Shown piece after piece: positions 9,473 to 22,779 of a DNA stretch of 27,182 bases (position 1 is the first letter of the stretch; every line of letters starts with the position of its first letter). The stretch is from Saccoglossus kowalevskii (lineage: Eukaryota > Hemichordata > Enteropneusta > Harrimaniidae), in NCBI RefSeq assembly GCF_000003605.2, contig NW_003121911.1, positions 1,254,361 to 1,281,542 on the forward strand, read 5' to 3'. The notes under the pieces are model-generated. The model was not told the DNA's origin. It searched no databases and was given only the letters and a program-made list of their open reading frames with translations. Position numbers and translations under genes: made by a program.

Positions 9473-9713
9473 TCACTGATCAATCTGATTAAAATCTGAT
9501 GTAGGTATGAGGCTTCAATTTTTTTTTTTTTTTTTTTTATGACCCTTTATATAATATTTATTTGTACTTTAGTTTGAATATGTTGATTTTTTGTTTTTTC
9601 TTGCTGTTAATCAGTTCTTAGAAAATCGTGTCCCAAATAAATATTATATAGAGTTATAAAAAAAAAATTGGAGCCTCATACCTGCATTGGATTTTAATCA
9701 GATTGGTCACTGA
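9473..9713. mobile_element. Foldback MITE-like element with ~85-base arms
   Basis: The left arm 9473-9564 and right arm 9634-9713 are inverse complements with few mismatches. In order they share TCACTGA, CAATCTGATTAAAATC, AGGTATGAGGCT, a long T/A run, and TATATAATATTTATTTG. The loop is about 69 bases of AT-rich DNA and there is no coding capacity. It is a non-autonomous element or foldback. Terminal similarity to 2211-2740 supports one family. No target duplication is clear. Confidence 0.75.
9519..9538 (+). repeat. Poly-T run (20 bases)
   Basis: An uninterrupted T tract in the left arm of the foldback element, mirrored by the shorter A tract near 9658-9667 in the right arm. Confidence 0.9.
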
Positions 9714-12700
9714 TTTACTGTTACAATGCATTTCCCATTAATGTTGACCTTAATGCACAGCAGACTTTTTTTCTTCCCCTCCATGTTTGGCCTTTAGGTG
9801 TCTCCATTTTAATTTATAGGACAGTCACCAGTCTATCAATACACCAAAAAACAACCACATAATTATCTTACAATGTGTTGACAAAACATGTCCTGACTAA
9901 TTGAATTGGATGCAATTTGCATATCACATGATTGGTCATGTGATAATTTGGAAGTGATATGTTGGAAATGAGGAGGAAACAACCTTCTGATTTTACAGCA
10001 AATTTGTATGTCAATATTAATCCTGCCTGTCCTGTATATTTCCCCCAACTTCAGAGTATTTTCCCTGACACATCCCTGACAACAGACAACCATATACTGT
10101 ACCACTGCCCTGAAAAAAACACAAAAACAGTATATTAAAGAGAGATTCAACCACATATTGTTTACAAAGTGATTCTTTTACTGATGTAGCCACTGTGTCT
10201 AAGTAAACATCAAACGTACCTGTACTTTAAAATTGTTGGTTGCTATTTTAGGATTTTAGCGAGCTCTCAAAATGGAATTCAAAACAGTGATGTACCGATA
10301 TAATAGGATTTTAACTTGATGAAATGTTTGTAATCCAGCTGGCTTAAAAGTATGGGTCTAATACGGACATATACCGGTAGCTATAAACTTGATTCACTTA
10401 ATGTATTTCAACAAAATAGATGCATTAAATAATTTGTATACACTTTTGGCTCAGTATGAACTAGTTTGTTTGTGAGCACACAATTATGTAAGTCGTCTTA
10501 TGCACAGTTTTGTGATCACATTGTCATGGGCAAGCGGGAGGGGTGTTGTCATCTGACGTCTCACTTATACATGTATACCAGTAGTTGAACATTTTTCATA
10601 TTACCCATTTGATATTAATTCCAAGAGAAATTGAGTCTAGCTATGCAACATTCCTTCATCCATTAATAACTATCATTCAATCAATCTCACCAAACCACCA
10701 TATGGCCAGTATATCACATTTACTTTAAACAAACACTTGAACCCTGACAAGCAGCCCACACAGATAAGCGATGAAAATATCTTTTGTAATGATTTGTACA
10801 AATATTTTATACTAAGTGATCAAGCGTTGATGGTTACCATGCTTTCCACTTCAATTTCTTTCTTTTATAATAATCATAAGCAAAGTGAAAATTAATCACA
10901 AGTATTAATCTAAATATATCACAGAATCTGTTTTTCACAAGCAAATCAAAAATGGTTTGAACTTTATATAACTTCATATGATAGGTAATTCAGCTTTAGT
11001 TTATTTCACTCTAAAGCCACTTACAGTTGTGTTTCTTGATTAGGTTTAAAATCAAATCAGTTTCATACAGAAATATTCCCTGGTGTAGACTCGTGGTATA
11101 GTAAATGGTTTAACCTCTGAATATTGTAATATGACCCCATCTTATTGTTGGCACAATATCAAATGCACATTTTAATGCAATTTTCGATAATTTTTGTTGT
11201 TAATTTTTAGAACGAATGAACATAATTTTCATTCAGGCATTGAATAAAGTTTGTAAAAAAATTATGCAGCTTTTATTTTTTATATATTGTGACATAAGTT
11301 GACTTTAGAAATCATTAAGGATTAAATTGAGGGAAAAAAATACGGATATTTCATCGTATCATGGATGATAGCAGACACTGCAGTTGTCTTACACAGTAAA
11401 ATGTCAAATTGTAGATAATGGTTACACATAGCAATAAATTATAATGTTTGGACTGAAGCTTCCTTTATAACCTTTGTGCTGTTTCCATTTTAGAACACTT
11501 TGCTATCATCCTACATTACTAGTAATGCACACTGACCAGATTCTTTAAGTGCTAAGATAAAAGAAAAAAGAAGGTTATTTCTGTGTTTTGTGCTTATTAG
11601 ATCTTAGTAATACAATTTACCATGTAACGTGTCATATCTGATTGCATCACTTGGGCCAATTCATCCCCTGAAGAAATAGATCGTAATTTTCTTGAAAGTA
11701 TAAGCCTGCTCGGGGAGTGTGTCTAGGGAATATAACAGCCATATCTGGAAATAGAATGTTAATATAAGCATTCTCATCTCATGTTTCTCTTTGATGCTGC
11801 TAATAGTGAAACTTGGGTCATATCATAACTGGTGTTCTGTCAGATGTACTGAAAGTATCAGGGTTGATATTATATTCCTGGGCTAATAGCTTTATAAATA
11901 TCAGGTTGAAAAAAGGTGTTTATTATTTTATTAAATCTTGTAGGGTCAGCGGATTTGTTTACTCTTCTCTGAGTAATAAAATTATCAAAAGAAAAATGAT
12001 AAAACGCGAAGAATACACATCTTGCATTGATGGGTTATTACGCACAATTACTTATGACTTATGAAAAGATAAGTTGGATATCCACTGTTAGTCATGAATA
12101 TTAATGAGGCAGACGAGCATTCCATACCCCGTCTTAGAATAATGTATGATATGATAAACGCACATGTTGCTTTTATGTACTAGTGTTGAGAACACCATAA
12201 ATAGGAAACAAAATGAAGTCGAACCGAGTAACGTAAATACAAATGTAGAAAGCTAGATCAACAGATTGATACTCTTAAGCCAGCCAGCATACCAACATTT
12301 CATTAAAGATCAACGCAGTTATTTTAACTATTCTGCTGCATACGTCAAGCCTATGATTTGATATATAATCGCCTCGGACTACAAGCCCTTTCCCCTCTTC
12401 CAGTTCAGCAATCATGTAGTAACCATACACACAATAAAATGTCTTACTGACGTATGAAGATCAATGTTCAATCATCATAATCCGACAACATAAAATCCAC
12501 TATCCCTAGACACACAGTATTTGTAATAAAGTTTCCGAATTGAACTAGATTTTAGTAGGCTGTTTCTGTGGTCTTTTTGTCAATTCATTTAAATTCAAAA
12601 AAATCTATAGCCTCGAATGTTTCTGCCTCATTTAATACTGCTGAGAAACTACTAGTAATTATGTGTTTCAAGTTTGTGCATTGTAAATAAAATGGGTTAT

Positions 12701-13399
12701 TTTTTATTTAGGGGGAAAAATACATTTTGTATGCTTTATTGCTGGTGGTCTGTTTGTGGGAGTGCATGTGTTGTCATGAATTAGGAGATTATTGATAGCT
12801 GTAATTATTTCTGTGGGAAAAGAAAATGGTCGAGTGCGATTGTGAATCCCTATAGTGACATAATGTTTATTTTTGTTCATTGAAAAGGGAAAGCAAGTTT
12901 TTGTATGCTCCTTTGTAATAAAATAACACTACTCTTGATTTGACGACTTATTGTCAAGATACGCAATAGACCATGTAGACATTGTTTTGAGAGAGTTTAT
13001 AACCTCTTAATGATCCATGTCAAAAATAGAGTGAATAATTCACGTCTGTTGCAGAGAAAAGAATACAACAAAATAGGGACAACAACAAATACCCCCGGTA
13101 AGACAGATTGGACCGAGCTTTGAACATTATGCTGTGCATCCCCTAGACATTTCTGTTTTGTTACTGAGCTTCAATAGATGTGCAGTGCTGAATGGACAGC
13201 TCCATGGTGAGAGCATTCCAGATATAATGCGAGTGAAAAAAAGAGCATTGTGATTTATTTATGGAACTAGTCAAATGGAAAATAAACACACTGTATGATA
13301 TTTCTTATTCTATTCATTTCATTTGTACAATCTGTGCTGGAGTAACGTATGTTGAAAATACGTTTAAATGTTAGCTTCAGGGTTGCTGGATTCAGCATA

Positions 13400-13413
13400 C
13401 CCCCCCCCCCCCC
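13400..13413 (+). repeat. Poly-C run (14 bases)
   Basis: Fourteen uninterrupted C in AT-rich intron sequence. Its length is prone to sequencing error. Confidence 0.9.
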
Positions 13414-14951
13414 AAATTTCAGGCAGCTGTGCCAGTATTCCAATTGCCATAACATCTGTATACTGTGATAAGTTTTGTCACATTAAGTTCGTCATCGCTA
13501 GCATATTCAATAGGTTAATTGGAGTACATAATCAGGTCACTTCTTATATGCAGCAATTTCAAAAAAGAAGTACTGTGTTTCTGCTTTCAATGGGCTATGT
13601 TGATTGAACTTTTATTTTTTAAAGAGGTACAAGTTTGGGTTGGTTGTTGTAATCAGAGTGTACCTCGTGTACCAAAGTTCCAACCGTAACGCTGTGTGTT
13701 GTGGAACTGCTCAATATAATGAAGGAACCCCTGTTTAAATTGCTAACAATACCCCCCTTCTGCAAGGTCATACCGCTATCTCCACCATTTGTTCCACTGT
13801 GACCTTTTGTTGAAACTGCGTAAACAATTTTGAGATAATGATATTTTAACAAGAATATTTTGATAGTAATGTTGATTGTTAGTAGTGTGAAAATGAAGCC
13901 ATCATTTGTATTATTATTAAGTAGACTGTTTTGCAGTTAGATTAGCTTGGCAGTATCATATGACAATTGGAAGAGATATGATGCCTCCTTGGGATGTTCT
14001 ACAATGGAATCATCGATGCATGTAGTTTTGTCAGCATTGTCCTAATTTGTCATTGTCATTTGTAATCATTGTTCTGTGTTTGTGTTGCCTTGATAGTGTT
14101 TTGGTTAAACCACACACTTCAAAATACAGTTTACTGATTTTATGTTGTCATAAAAAAATGTCATACTCTTGTTGTTATAGAGTCTGACTTGACAGCGCAA
14201 TGTAACAGGTGTTCTTTTTTTCTTGCAAAACATGCACCTTATAAAACTATATTTTTTAAAATTCAATGAGATGTATAGGCAATTAGTTGAAGGACATTGA
14301 AAAACAAGATGGATGCAGCCTCAATTTTACCAGATCATTCTTCTTGATAATAGAAAATGAAAACATTCATGTCGTCTCATTTCCTCTGAAAATTATCTAA
14401 TTATCTTGGGTATTATACTTGTGACAGTGCAGGATTTTAATTAATTTAAAAAATCTACCTGTACTGTCTCAGATGAAATGTAATAAACTACCTGAATGTA
14501 ACTATTAAATAGTGTGCTGTACTGATAATTTATGTTGATGGAAAAAAACAGCATGCTAATACAGAGATTTGCAAAATATAATGAATGTTTGACAGTATGG
14601 TGTCTGTTACCATAGAAACAAACAGTTAAAGGTTAAGTTCTACTCCATAAGCTGGTGAGTCAGCTTGTTTTCTTTTCTGATTGGGTTTGAGCATTTTTTT
14701 TTTTTTTAAATTGTACACAGTCCAAATTCCACATCTGGTGAGTAGGCCAGGTCAGCGTATGTAAATATTGATGAAGGAACTGGTGGGGAGAATATCATCT
14801 GTTTTTTTTTCAAAATGTTATTATTCTTCACAAGATATAAATGACTCCAATGAATTATATTATGAAGATGAGAAATTATGTTGTACTTTGCACTTGCCTG
14901 CCATTTTTTTTGCTAAAGGGCAATGAATGTCTGTGTATTGAATGCACTGGA

Positions 14952-14962
14952 CCCCCCCCCCC
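14952..14962 (+). repeat. Poly-C run (11 bases)
   Basis: Eleven uninterrupted C, the second such tract within 1.6 kb on the same strand. Confidence 0.9.
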
Positions 14963-16026
14963 TTACTATGAATACAAATTAAAAATCCAAGCATCAAATA
15001 AACCATATATTTTGTATTTCCAAAAAAAAACAATTATTGTATTTAATTGGATTTACAAGTATACCAAACTGAAACCAATTCATTTATATACACCTTTTAA
15101 TAGGTCATCTATGTTATCGAGTAAATACAGTATACAGAAAAAAATAGTGTCAGATAAATGTAACTGCTTACATTTGACCATCACAGTTGAAATACAGAAG
15201 ATGTATTATTAGTACAAATAGGCTGTTAATTATTGAAGTATTTGATTCATAAAATAATCACACATATAAATTTGAAACAGATTAATTATAATGTGCACAA
15301 AATACCAACTGAAAGTGTAAATGATACATTTCAGTTATTAGATTTCCCAGGAGAAAGATTAATATGCGAATATTAATAATTCATCATTTCTTGCAAGTAA
15401 TTGTACTTATTCAGATTGGAGCCCCGTAACGTGCATTTTGATGAAATTATTATTACAGAGTGTTTAGTAGTCTTCCTGACCTGAAAAGGTATCAAAGTGT
15501 GTAACTACTCTAGGCGCCACTGATCCTTAAACTGATAGCAACAAAAAGAAAATTAACGATGACAGGTCGTTGAAGGACATCACTCTATATCAAGAGCCTT
15601 CACTAACCATGGTACTTCTAAACTAAAGAATTATTGCCCAATCTTTAGTCGTATTTTTACCGCTCTCATTCTATGATCTTGGGTTAAACATTAAAAATAT
15701 CTGAAAAATAAGGAAGGAAAAATTGCTGTTTCTTATTGACTGACACCGGTACTTCCCTTTTCTCATGTCTGATGTATACAAATAGGTTTTCATATTGTGA
15801 ATATTTTTTATGCATACCTAATGCTTTTGAAAAAAAAAATGCTAGAACGCAGATTTATCTGTTATTCACTGGAAAACAAAAAATTATTATAAACAAATTA
15901 TGCTTTCCCCAAATGTATAAACATTTATAAATATTTAAATCAAATTAAAACAAAACCCTGTGATTAATGATAAGCATGTCTCTTGGTACTGCTCTATTGC
16001 ATAGAAAATGATGACTAGCGACACAG

Positions 16027-16034
16027 TGACGTCA
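16027..16034. promoter_or_regulatory. Full CRE palindrome TGACGTCA
   Basis: An exact CREB/ATF consensus in the phosphodiesterase intron. Motif only; occupancy is unknown. Confidence 0.45.
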
Positions 16035-16529
16035 AACACACAATCTTTCTGATTGGTCAAATAGGTTTCAACTATCGACTGCCATTTCTGAAAATTTATT
16101 AATAAACAAATAACCTAGACTGCAAATGACAGTATATAACATAAACACTGACAAGCGTGTGATCGTCTAGTGCCTCGGATTTATATCAAAGAAAAAAAAG
16201 GAGGGGCGGAAATTATTATTATTACTGCTGTTAACTTCATTTAATTAAAGTTGGTAAGAGGAGGGAGGGTATAATTAGGTCAGATAAAAATGGATGTTAT
16301 CATCTTATCCCATCTGTAGTAAACCCCTGAAACCACAATATAATTATCTGCCCATATCGGTTTTGTTTGGCAGCTGCTGTTATTGAGTAGTTGGATAAAG
16401 CTGCTTTGTGTTTGTGTGGCTGTTCACAAACAATTCAACCACCTTATATATGCAGCAGATAGCCTTGGTCATATTATTGTCAAAAGCCATAACTACTTGT
16501 ATTTCAAGCAACTTTCATCAAATTTAATA

Positions 16530-16543
16530 GTTACTATGGCAAC
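16530..16543. promoter_or_regulatory. RFX X-box-like site
   Basis: GTTACTATGGCAAC matches the RFX palindrome GTNRCC(N)RGYAAC with one mismatch. Confidence 0.4.
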
Positions 16544-16797
16544 TATAAACACTGCCCGGATCATCATATAAGTGAAATTTATTATTTTGCAGCTAAGCAA
16601 TAAAGCTGGAAAAATCTATTAGATCATTTAATATGGTGGTTAGATGAAGTTCTAAATATAGCAACAAAGCTTTTGATATTGGATGAAAAAAAATGAATAA
16701 TTCACTATCTGCATTCTTTCAGAAATACTAGAAGTCATGCACCCTTGATAGTTACATGTATATGTGCAGCCCTCTCGCTGAAGGGCCAGTATAGATT

Positions 16798-16810
16798 GTT
16801 GCCTAGCAAC
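16798..16810. promoter_or_regulatory. RFX X-box-like site
   Basis: GTTGCCTAGCAAC fits GTNRCC-N-RGYAAC exactly, with a 1-base spacer. Confidence 0.5.
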
Positions 16811-16853
16811 TACAGTTGTATTTTTTGACAGTTGTATAACATGGCTGAAGATG

Positions 16854-16866
16854 GTTACCGGGCAAC
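16854..16866. promoter_or_regulatory. RFX X-box-like site
   Basis: GTTACCGGGCAAC fits GTNRCC-N-RGYAAC exactly. It lies 56 bases from the previous site, start to start. Confidence 0.5.
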
Positions 16867-17700
16867 ATGCCGATGTGAAGTGGCATACTGTCACATAGTT
16901 TTTATTTGCTTGTTGAACTAGAAAGAAAACAGGGTCGTAATTACATATATTTTAGCCCCATTCAATTCCCAAGGTGTCATGTGATGTGTTAATTGTCAAA
17001 TTTTGCTGCATGACATTCTTAAAGCGCAACAGTCGTCATACCACGTTGTGTTCGATATGACGTCCCATGCGATGTATACAACACATGTAAAATACAATGT
17101 TTATATAAACGAAATTTGAAAGCATATTGCGCTACAACTGTGTCACTTCAAACATCCAAATAATTGAGAACCAAACTGACAGTCATATGAAAAATTCTAT
17201 TTTCAGCCTCTTTCATATATTAATAGATTTATTTTTCCAATACATTAAAAAATACATAATGTAGTATGCTTTATTGTTATTTATTCCGCTGATTTATTCT
17301 TCCAGAAAAATAAAGTAATCTATTGTGATGAATTAGTATAAAAAAAAACAGACACACCGAAGATCAATAAATAATTTTTGTTTCCCAGTTCATTGAGGAC
17401 AAATTTCCAATCAAAATTTGTTACTGTGTTAAATAATTTTTTTTTTTTTTATGATTCAAGCCTAGCCATTCACACTAGAAGTAATTGGCACTGCTTTTGT
17501 TTGGCTTGTCTGATTTGGTATACGACAACATTTATCACTGACTGGGGACTGTTTTGGGCAGAAGTATATTAGGAATAAATACTTTAATTTGATTTTTTCT
17601 ACTAATTCTGGGGCATCATTGGTAACATTTTAAAAAGACTTGTGTTTTGAGGTTTCAGCCATGCCTCAGACCTGATTAGTTTACGGTTGAAATTTGTACA

Positions 17701-17840
17701 TACTAATGATCTAATTTGCATAAATTAGTCAATTTATCACCAGTACCTGCTGCCACTTGTCAAATGTCTGTGCCACTTGGTACATACGTGCTCTGGTATA
17801 ACGTTGTACTAATTACCTAATTTGCATAGATTTGGCAACT
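17701..17840 (+). repeat. Dispersed repeat, two diverged units (106-base period)
   Basis: TACTAATGATCTAATTTGCATA at 17701 recurs as TACTAATTACCTAATTTGCATA at 17807, each followed by a TTAGTCAA/TTTGGCAA-like stretch. The interval contains ACTTGGTACATA..CTCT, which recurs at 23167. The family encodes no protein. Confidence 0.6.
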
Positions 17841-19406
17841 TTCTGGTGTGTCAAGAATTTTTAGGTTACATATGCTTATTGCAGACTTTTATTCTCAGTC
17901 AAGTTAGCTTTCACTCTTTCTGAAATGCCCCAAATTTGACTGTCAAGTCATGCAATCAGGTCATTGGACATTGTTTTATTTTCCCAAATAATTAAGTGTC
18001 CATCAAGGACCATCATGATTATCGTGACTGGGTGTGAAACAATAAACTATGCTTTGACGTGACCTGTTGACAACAGTAAAAGGTGTGAAATACTTCAAAA
18101 AATGCAAATACTATTTTCAAAAAAAAAATCACCCGATTTTTTGTCAAAATCACATCAGTAATTCATTTTCGCACTGTGCTAAAAGAATGACATCATCAAT
18201 ATTCTGAAATTCACATAGAATTGCTTCAGTATAAGACAGAATTCTGATTGGTTAATAACAGGCTTGATCTGTCAGGTCAAAGGACGTTGTTGCAGGTTAA
18301 ATCGTGCATAAAAACATCATGGCGGAAATTGCTTTGCATCAAGTGTTTGCATAAGATCAAAAACATTCAACAATAATGATGAAGATCTTGACTCCAACTC
18401 CTTTCCCAAAGACCTAATAATTTTTACACCATAAATTCTGATGGTATGTAAATAATATTGTAATAAAATGTACATTTTTTTGTATGAACATTTTTGTTTC
18501 CAAATTGTGAAAGTGTTTTAGAAGTCAATGACAAGGCAACTAATTTTGCGATTTAATTTTTCCCAAAGAAACGTAATATTCTCCTTAATAAAGCACATGT
18601 TCAACAAAAATTGCTATTTTGATAATATATGGAGGGGGGTAGAGCTCAACTGAGCATCCACTCCTAAAAAAACATGATTTTCAGAGCCGTACGCGGGCAC
18701 TAAGTCGAATGAGTATGGTATTATTAATATATAAACAATACTGTCTAGCATTGTATAACTCGGTGTGGTTGTGATGGAGCAAAGGCCAGTCTGTAAGCAT
18801 GTTATAATAGGCTGTGATGTGACCCCTGTTTCTGATGTCAGAAGTCTTTAATGAAATCACTGTAGGACATCATATGGCAGAGTTGAATTTAATTTCCTTG
18901 TCTGTCACAGACTTACATTTTATAACCTATGTTTCACTTTTTGAGAATATTTTTTTATTATTATTAATCTGGATTAATTTTCAACAGTGATATTATTGTT
19001 TAAATAATCGATTTGATACTAAGGTCCCACTTGTTTTATTTCTTGTATTTGATTTACTTAAAATTTGTATGAGGTTTGTTTGCCTTATCTAAACTGATTG
19101 TACACTCATGTTTGCTATCTCTTACAATCATATTATTAATTTATGTTTACATTGGTTAAAAAAAATTGTTTAATCTATAAAAAAATATTTATTAATCTAT
19201 GACTATGTAGAACGAATAGGAAAATGCTTTGTAACTTTAGACATTGTCATTTCTCATTTATTTGGAAAGTGTAGGAAAGCCACACGTACTCCTCTCAATA
19301 TTGGCAAAAAATAATTGAAGCTGGCAACCAGATATCTGTGGGTGAATACATGTACATAATTGGAAATGTCTACATCTGATTGCTTACTTACAGGGCTTCT
19401 CGCTGC

Positions 19407-19414
19407 TGACGTCA
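19407..19414. promoter_or_regulatory. Full CRE palindrome TGACGTCA
   Basis: The second exact CREB/ATF consensus in the same intron, in the context CTGCTGACGTCATG. Motif only. Confidence 0.45.
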
Positions 19415-19984
19415 TGTCTTTTCAGCGATCATTTTATACCCAAGACTTACGCTGCTCCTCAAGTTACACTGAATTCAATCATTTGAAAATCAGATGGCGT
19501 TATTATGGTGTTATATTGAAGGCAATCAAGTGCCAGAATTGATTCTGCAAGAATAGCAGAATTTTTTAGAGTTTGGTTGATTTGTGCAGTTAGTGTCTAA
19601 TCATAAATTTATGAGTTTTATTCCAGTAACCTGGAACTCGTAATGATAAGCTACTTTCTATTTAGAAATCAAATAACACTTGAATGAGCGCTGGGTAATA
19701 TTGAGAAGTTACAGAATTACAGAAAAAAATCATATTCTGGCAGCCATTTTGAATGAAGAATTTGTGTTTACCTATACTGTTTATCGGCCTCCAGATGTAC
19801 GTACCTCCATAACATACCAAGATGCATGGAAGTGTAACATATTATGCACACTCCTCGTACCCTATATGCAAAGTTCTCAGGGGAGAGTTTGAATGTTCTT
19901 CATTTATCTTTGAGCTTCTTGGTAGTATCCATTCAGCGAAGTCCGAAAATGAGAACTTATGGATTGACCTCAGTGCCTGAACCT

Positions 19985-20102
19985 TTCACATTCAAACTTC
20001 ACACATACATCATACACCATGGGATACATATGATCATTGATTTGTTTCACAATATGAATCAAAATGACTGACTGGTGGCCATTTCATTTTAATGAATGCC
20101 AT
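19985..20102 (+). repeat. Dispersed repeat monomer (GACTGACTGGTGGCCATTT type)
   Basis: Landmarks in order are TTCAAACTTCACACATACATCA, GATTTGTTTCACAAT, CAAAATGACTGACTGGTGGCCATTT and AATGAATGCCATGACT. The same landmarks recur at 24178-24610, and a fragment at 20805-20870 (GGTTGACTGCATGATGGTCGCCATTTTG). Confidence 0.6.
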
Positions 20103-20570
20103 GACTGTTTATGTTCAAACTCTATATTTCTTAAACTAGATAATTCATGAGCACTGTGTAATGCAATTATTCAATTCAATATTATTTATAGAGAATTTTG
20201 ATTCAGTTGGTGATTTTTGCAACATAAAGAACAATTTTTGTTATCTATCAACACCATGATCTGCATGATACTTGCCATTGTTTATTTATATTAACTATCT
20301 AGTAAGGAATGTCAGAGGGCAGGTGCTGTTTTGTTGTCATTGCATCATGTTGTTGTCATTTATGGCAAGCAAAGCTAACTAGAGAGGAGGGCACCTGTAG
20401 TGTAACTGCTTGGATACTGTGAAATAGTCTAAAAAATTATCATTTTTAAGATAAAACCACATGCATACAATTTATTGCCGGGTAGATACAAATCAGATGT
20501 TATCTTTTATTGGGCTCGTAAGCCTGTTCACAAGTCTTGAAAAATAGAAGAAAATAGAAGACATTGATGC

Positions 20571-20583
20571 GTTACTTAGCAAC
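20571..20583. promoter_or_regulatory. RFX X-box-like site
   Basis: GTTACTTAGCAAC matches the RFX palindrome with one mismatch. It is isolated, about 3.7 kb after the main cluster. Confidence 0.3.
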
Positions 20584-20804
20584 ATGCAGTTATGTTCTTT
20601 CTTTATAACTCCCTGTAATAGATTTGTTGACCTGTTTCTTATTTTGTCTGTTTATACACATAACATAGATATATCTGGTGATTATCATTGTCATTGGTAA
20701 CTCAATACTTAGATTTCACTTAATCTATGTATGTTTATGCCATGTACATTCTTGGACATATATTGACTGATTTGATTAAAATTATGCAATTTATTTCATT
20801 CTAC

Positions 20805-20870
20805 CATCCAATTGAAATTGGTTGACTGCATGATGGTCGCCATTTTGTTTTAAAACATGGTGTCATCAAA
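20805..20870 (+). repeat. Fragment of the GGCCATTTT dispersed repeat
   Basis: A CCATCCAATTGAAATTGGTTGACTG stretch followed by GATGGTCGCCATTTTGTTTTAA corresponds to the 3' part of the monomer at 19985-20102. Confidence 0.5.
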
Positions 20871-22779
20871 GACAATTGCCTGAGTGGCCTATCAGTGCTC
20901 TTCAAATAAAGGATACACATTTCAGAGGGTCTCCTGGACACATCAACCCTGGTTTAATTGTCTGATGGGAAAAGTGTGTCCATATTTACTCCTAAACAAA
21001 GCACTTGTATTAAGTGTTTGTCAATCATAATTATATTGTTAAATGGTCAGATGTCTTACAAAAATATTCCAGATATTGAAATTATTTTCCTATTTTTTAT
21101 GAGTAAATTTGTATTTTGGTATTTACAAATAATTGATCCCTGGAATGCTACTCATGCTATTTATTCACAAGTGGGTGTATCTACTTTGTTGAGTAATGCC
21201 AGTATTGAAGTTTTATCAGATTTTGGAGTCCAGTGCTACACAGATCCGCTGTCCATAAATGGCAGGCAATCAGTTTAGATGTTGAAAAAACATTGATTTC
21301 ATCTCACTTAAGCTGCAGAATTGGAAATTCAATTATATCGCTATGGAAACAATCCTACTTTACTTTGTTATCTACCGTCTATCGAGTATAGTTGCATCCA
21401 AAAGAAATGCCGCATAATAGAAGTGCAAGTAAGTTTCTTTTGAAATTGGATTTTGACAAAAATAAAACTCTGATTGATTGGTCCAGTATGGTGACCTACA
21501 TGTTTCAGTTTATTTGATTTGTTTCTTTGAAAGCACACTGAAAATCAGAAAAGTGGTCTCCATCACTCAGGATTGTCCTGCCTGAATACATTAAAATGTG
21601 TAATCAATCAAAATAATAGCATAAAATGCCATGCCATGAACTTTCAGCAATTAATCATCTAGCTGAATTTGTCCATTGTTGGTGTGATTAGGCATTTAGG
21701 TGCTCCAATTTCCAATTTCACAGAATTTGCTGTATTATTACCGCATGTACTTTACTATATGTAAGTTATAAATCCAATGATTTTCAAATAAATATTTGGT
21801 AAATGTATAGAAAATAGACATGTTTTTACACGTAATAAACAGAAATAACAGTCGTGCAAGATTAAATGAAAACTGCAATCTGAAATTAGGGTGTTTTGGC
21901 AAGGTTTCGACAAATATTCACCTGGAACTATGCTTGCACTTCTATTATATGTTGATATGTTGTTTTCATTACGAGTATAAATAAAAATTACAGTACATGT
22001 AGTATTATTTGAAAAAGATGAATATTAATTTTTTTTTTTACACAATGATGACTTAATTATTCTTATTCTTAATTATTCACAGCTAAATTTTAGTCTGTAT
22101 TTTCAACCCAAAATTCTTAGATATATTATTCAATGTTTCAAGATTTTTATACTGAATTTTGCCATGAAAAAAAAATATTGTGCTTCATTAGTTTGTATCC
22201 ATCCTAGATTCTCAATGGACAAGGTTGTAATACAGCTACACCATGTTTTAATAAAAACATAAAAAAAAAACGATCAAATGACAGATACGTAAATACAAAT
22301 GTATGTTCAAGCCAAAGATGTTACTTATTGATGGTAATTGCATATACAACATGAACTTAGAAATAAGGTTTGTGCTTGTTATCACTTATGAGTGCCTGTC
22401 CAGTGTTTATATGATTGTTGCAAAGTTTGCTGTGATTCTTTGCTGTTGACTCATCAGGGTTCTGGCCGATGTGTCTACAGGCATCTTGCAGTCTCTGTTA
22501 TTACCTGCTATTTATATACTACTTTCTGTCCCTGGAACCTTTTGATGTCTATTTCTTGAATTGTAATCCACAGCCAGGGGGATGTATAGTATATATACAT
22601 TGTATACAAAGACATTCACTGCTAGAATACACAGAACGTGCATGTTGAATACCCATCAGTACAGCATCTACAATAAAGATAGTCTAAGCTTTTAAGTATT
22701 TAACATTTGCTTGTTTAAAATAACCCACATTGGTTCCTTTGATGTGTAGTAAAGAAGATTTGGTAATTGTTGTCCTATT

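Noticed and set aside
14841..15212. 123-codon plus-strand open frame
   Set aside because: AT-rich random-looking translation, runs through the poly-C tract, no domain, no supporting splice or start context.
20958..21278. 106-codon plus-strand open frame
   Set aside because: Low-complexity hydrophobic translation in intron sequence, with no family resemblance.
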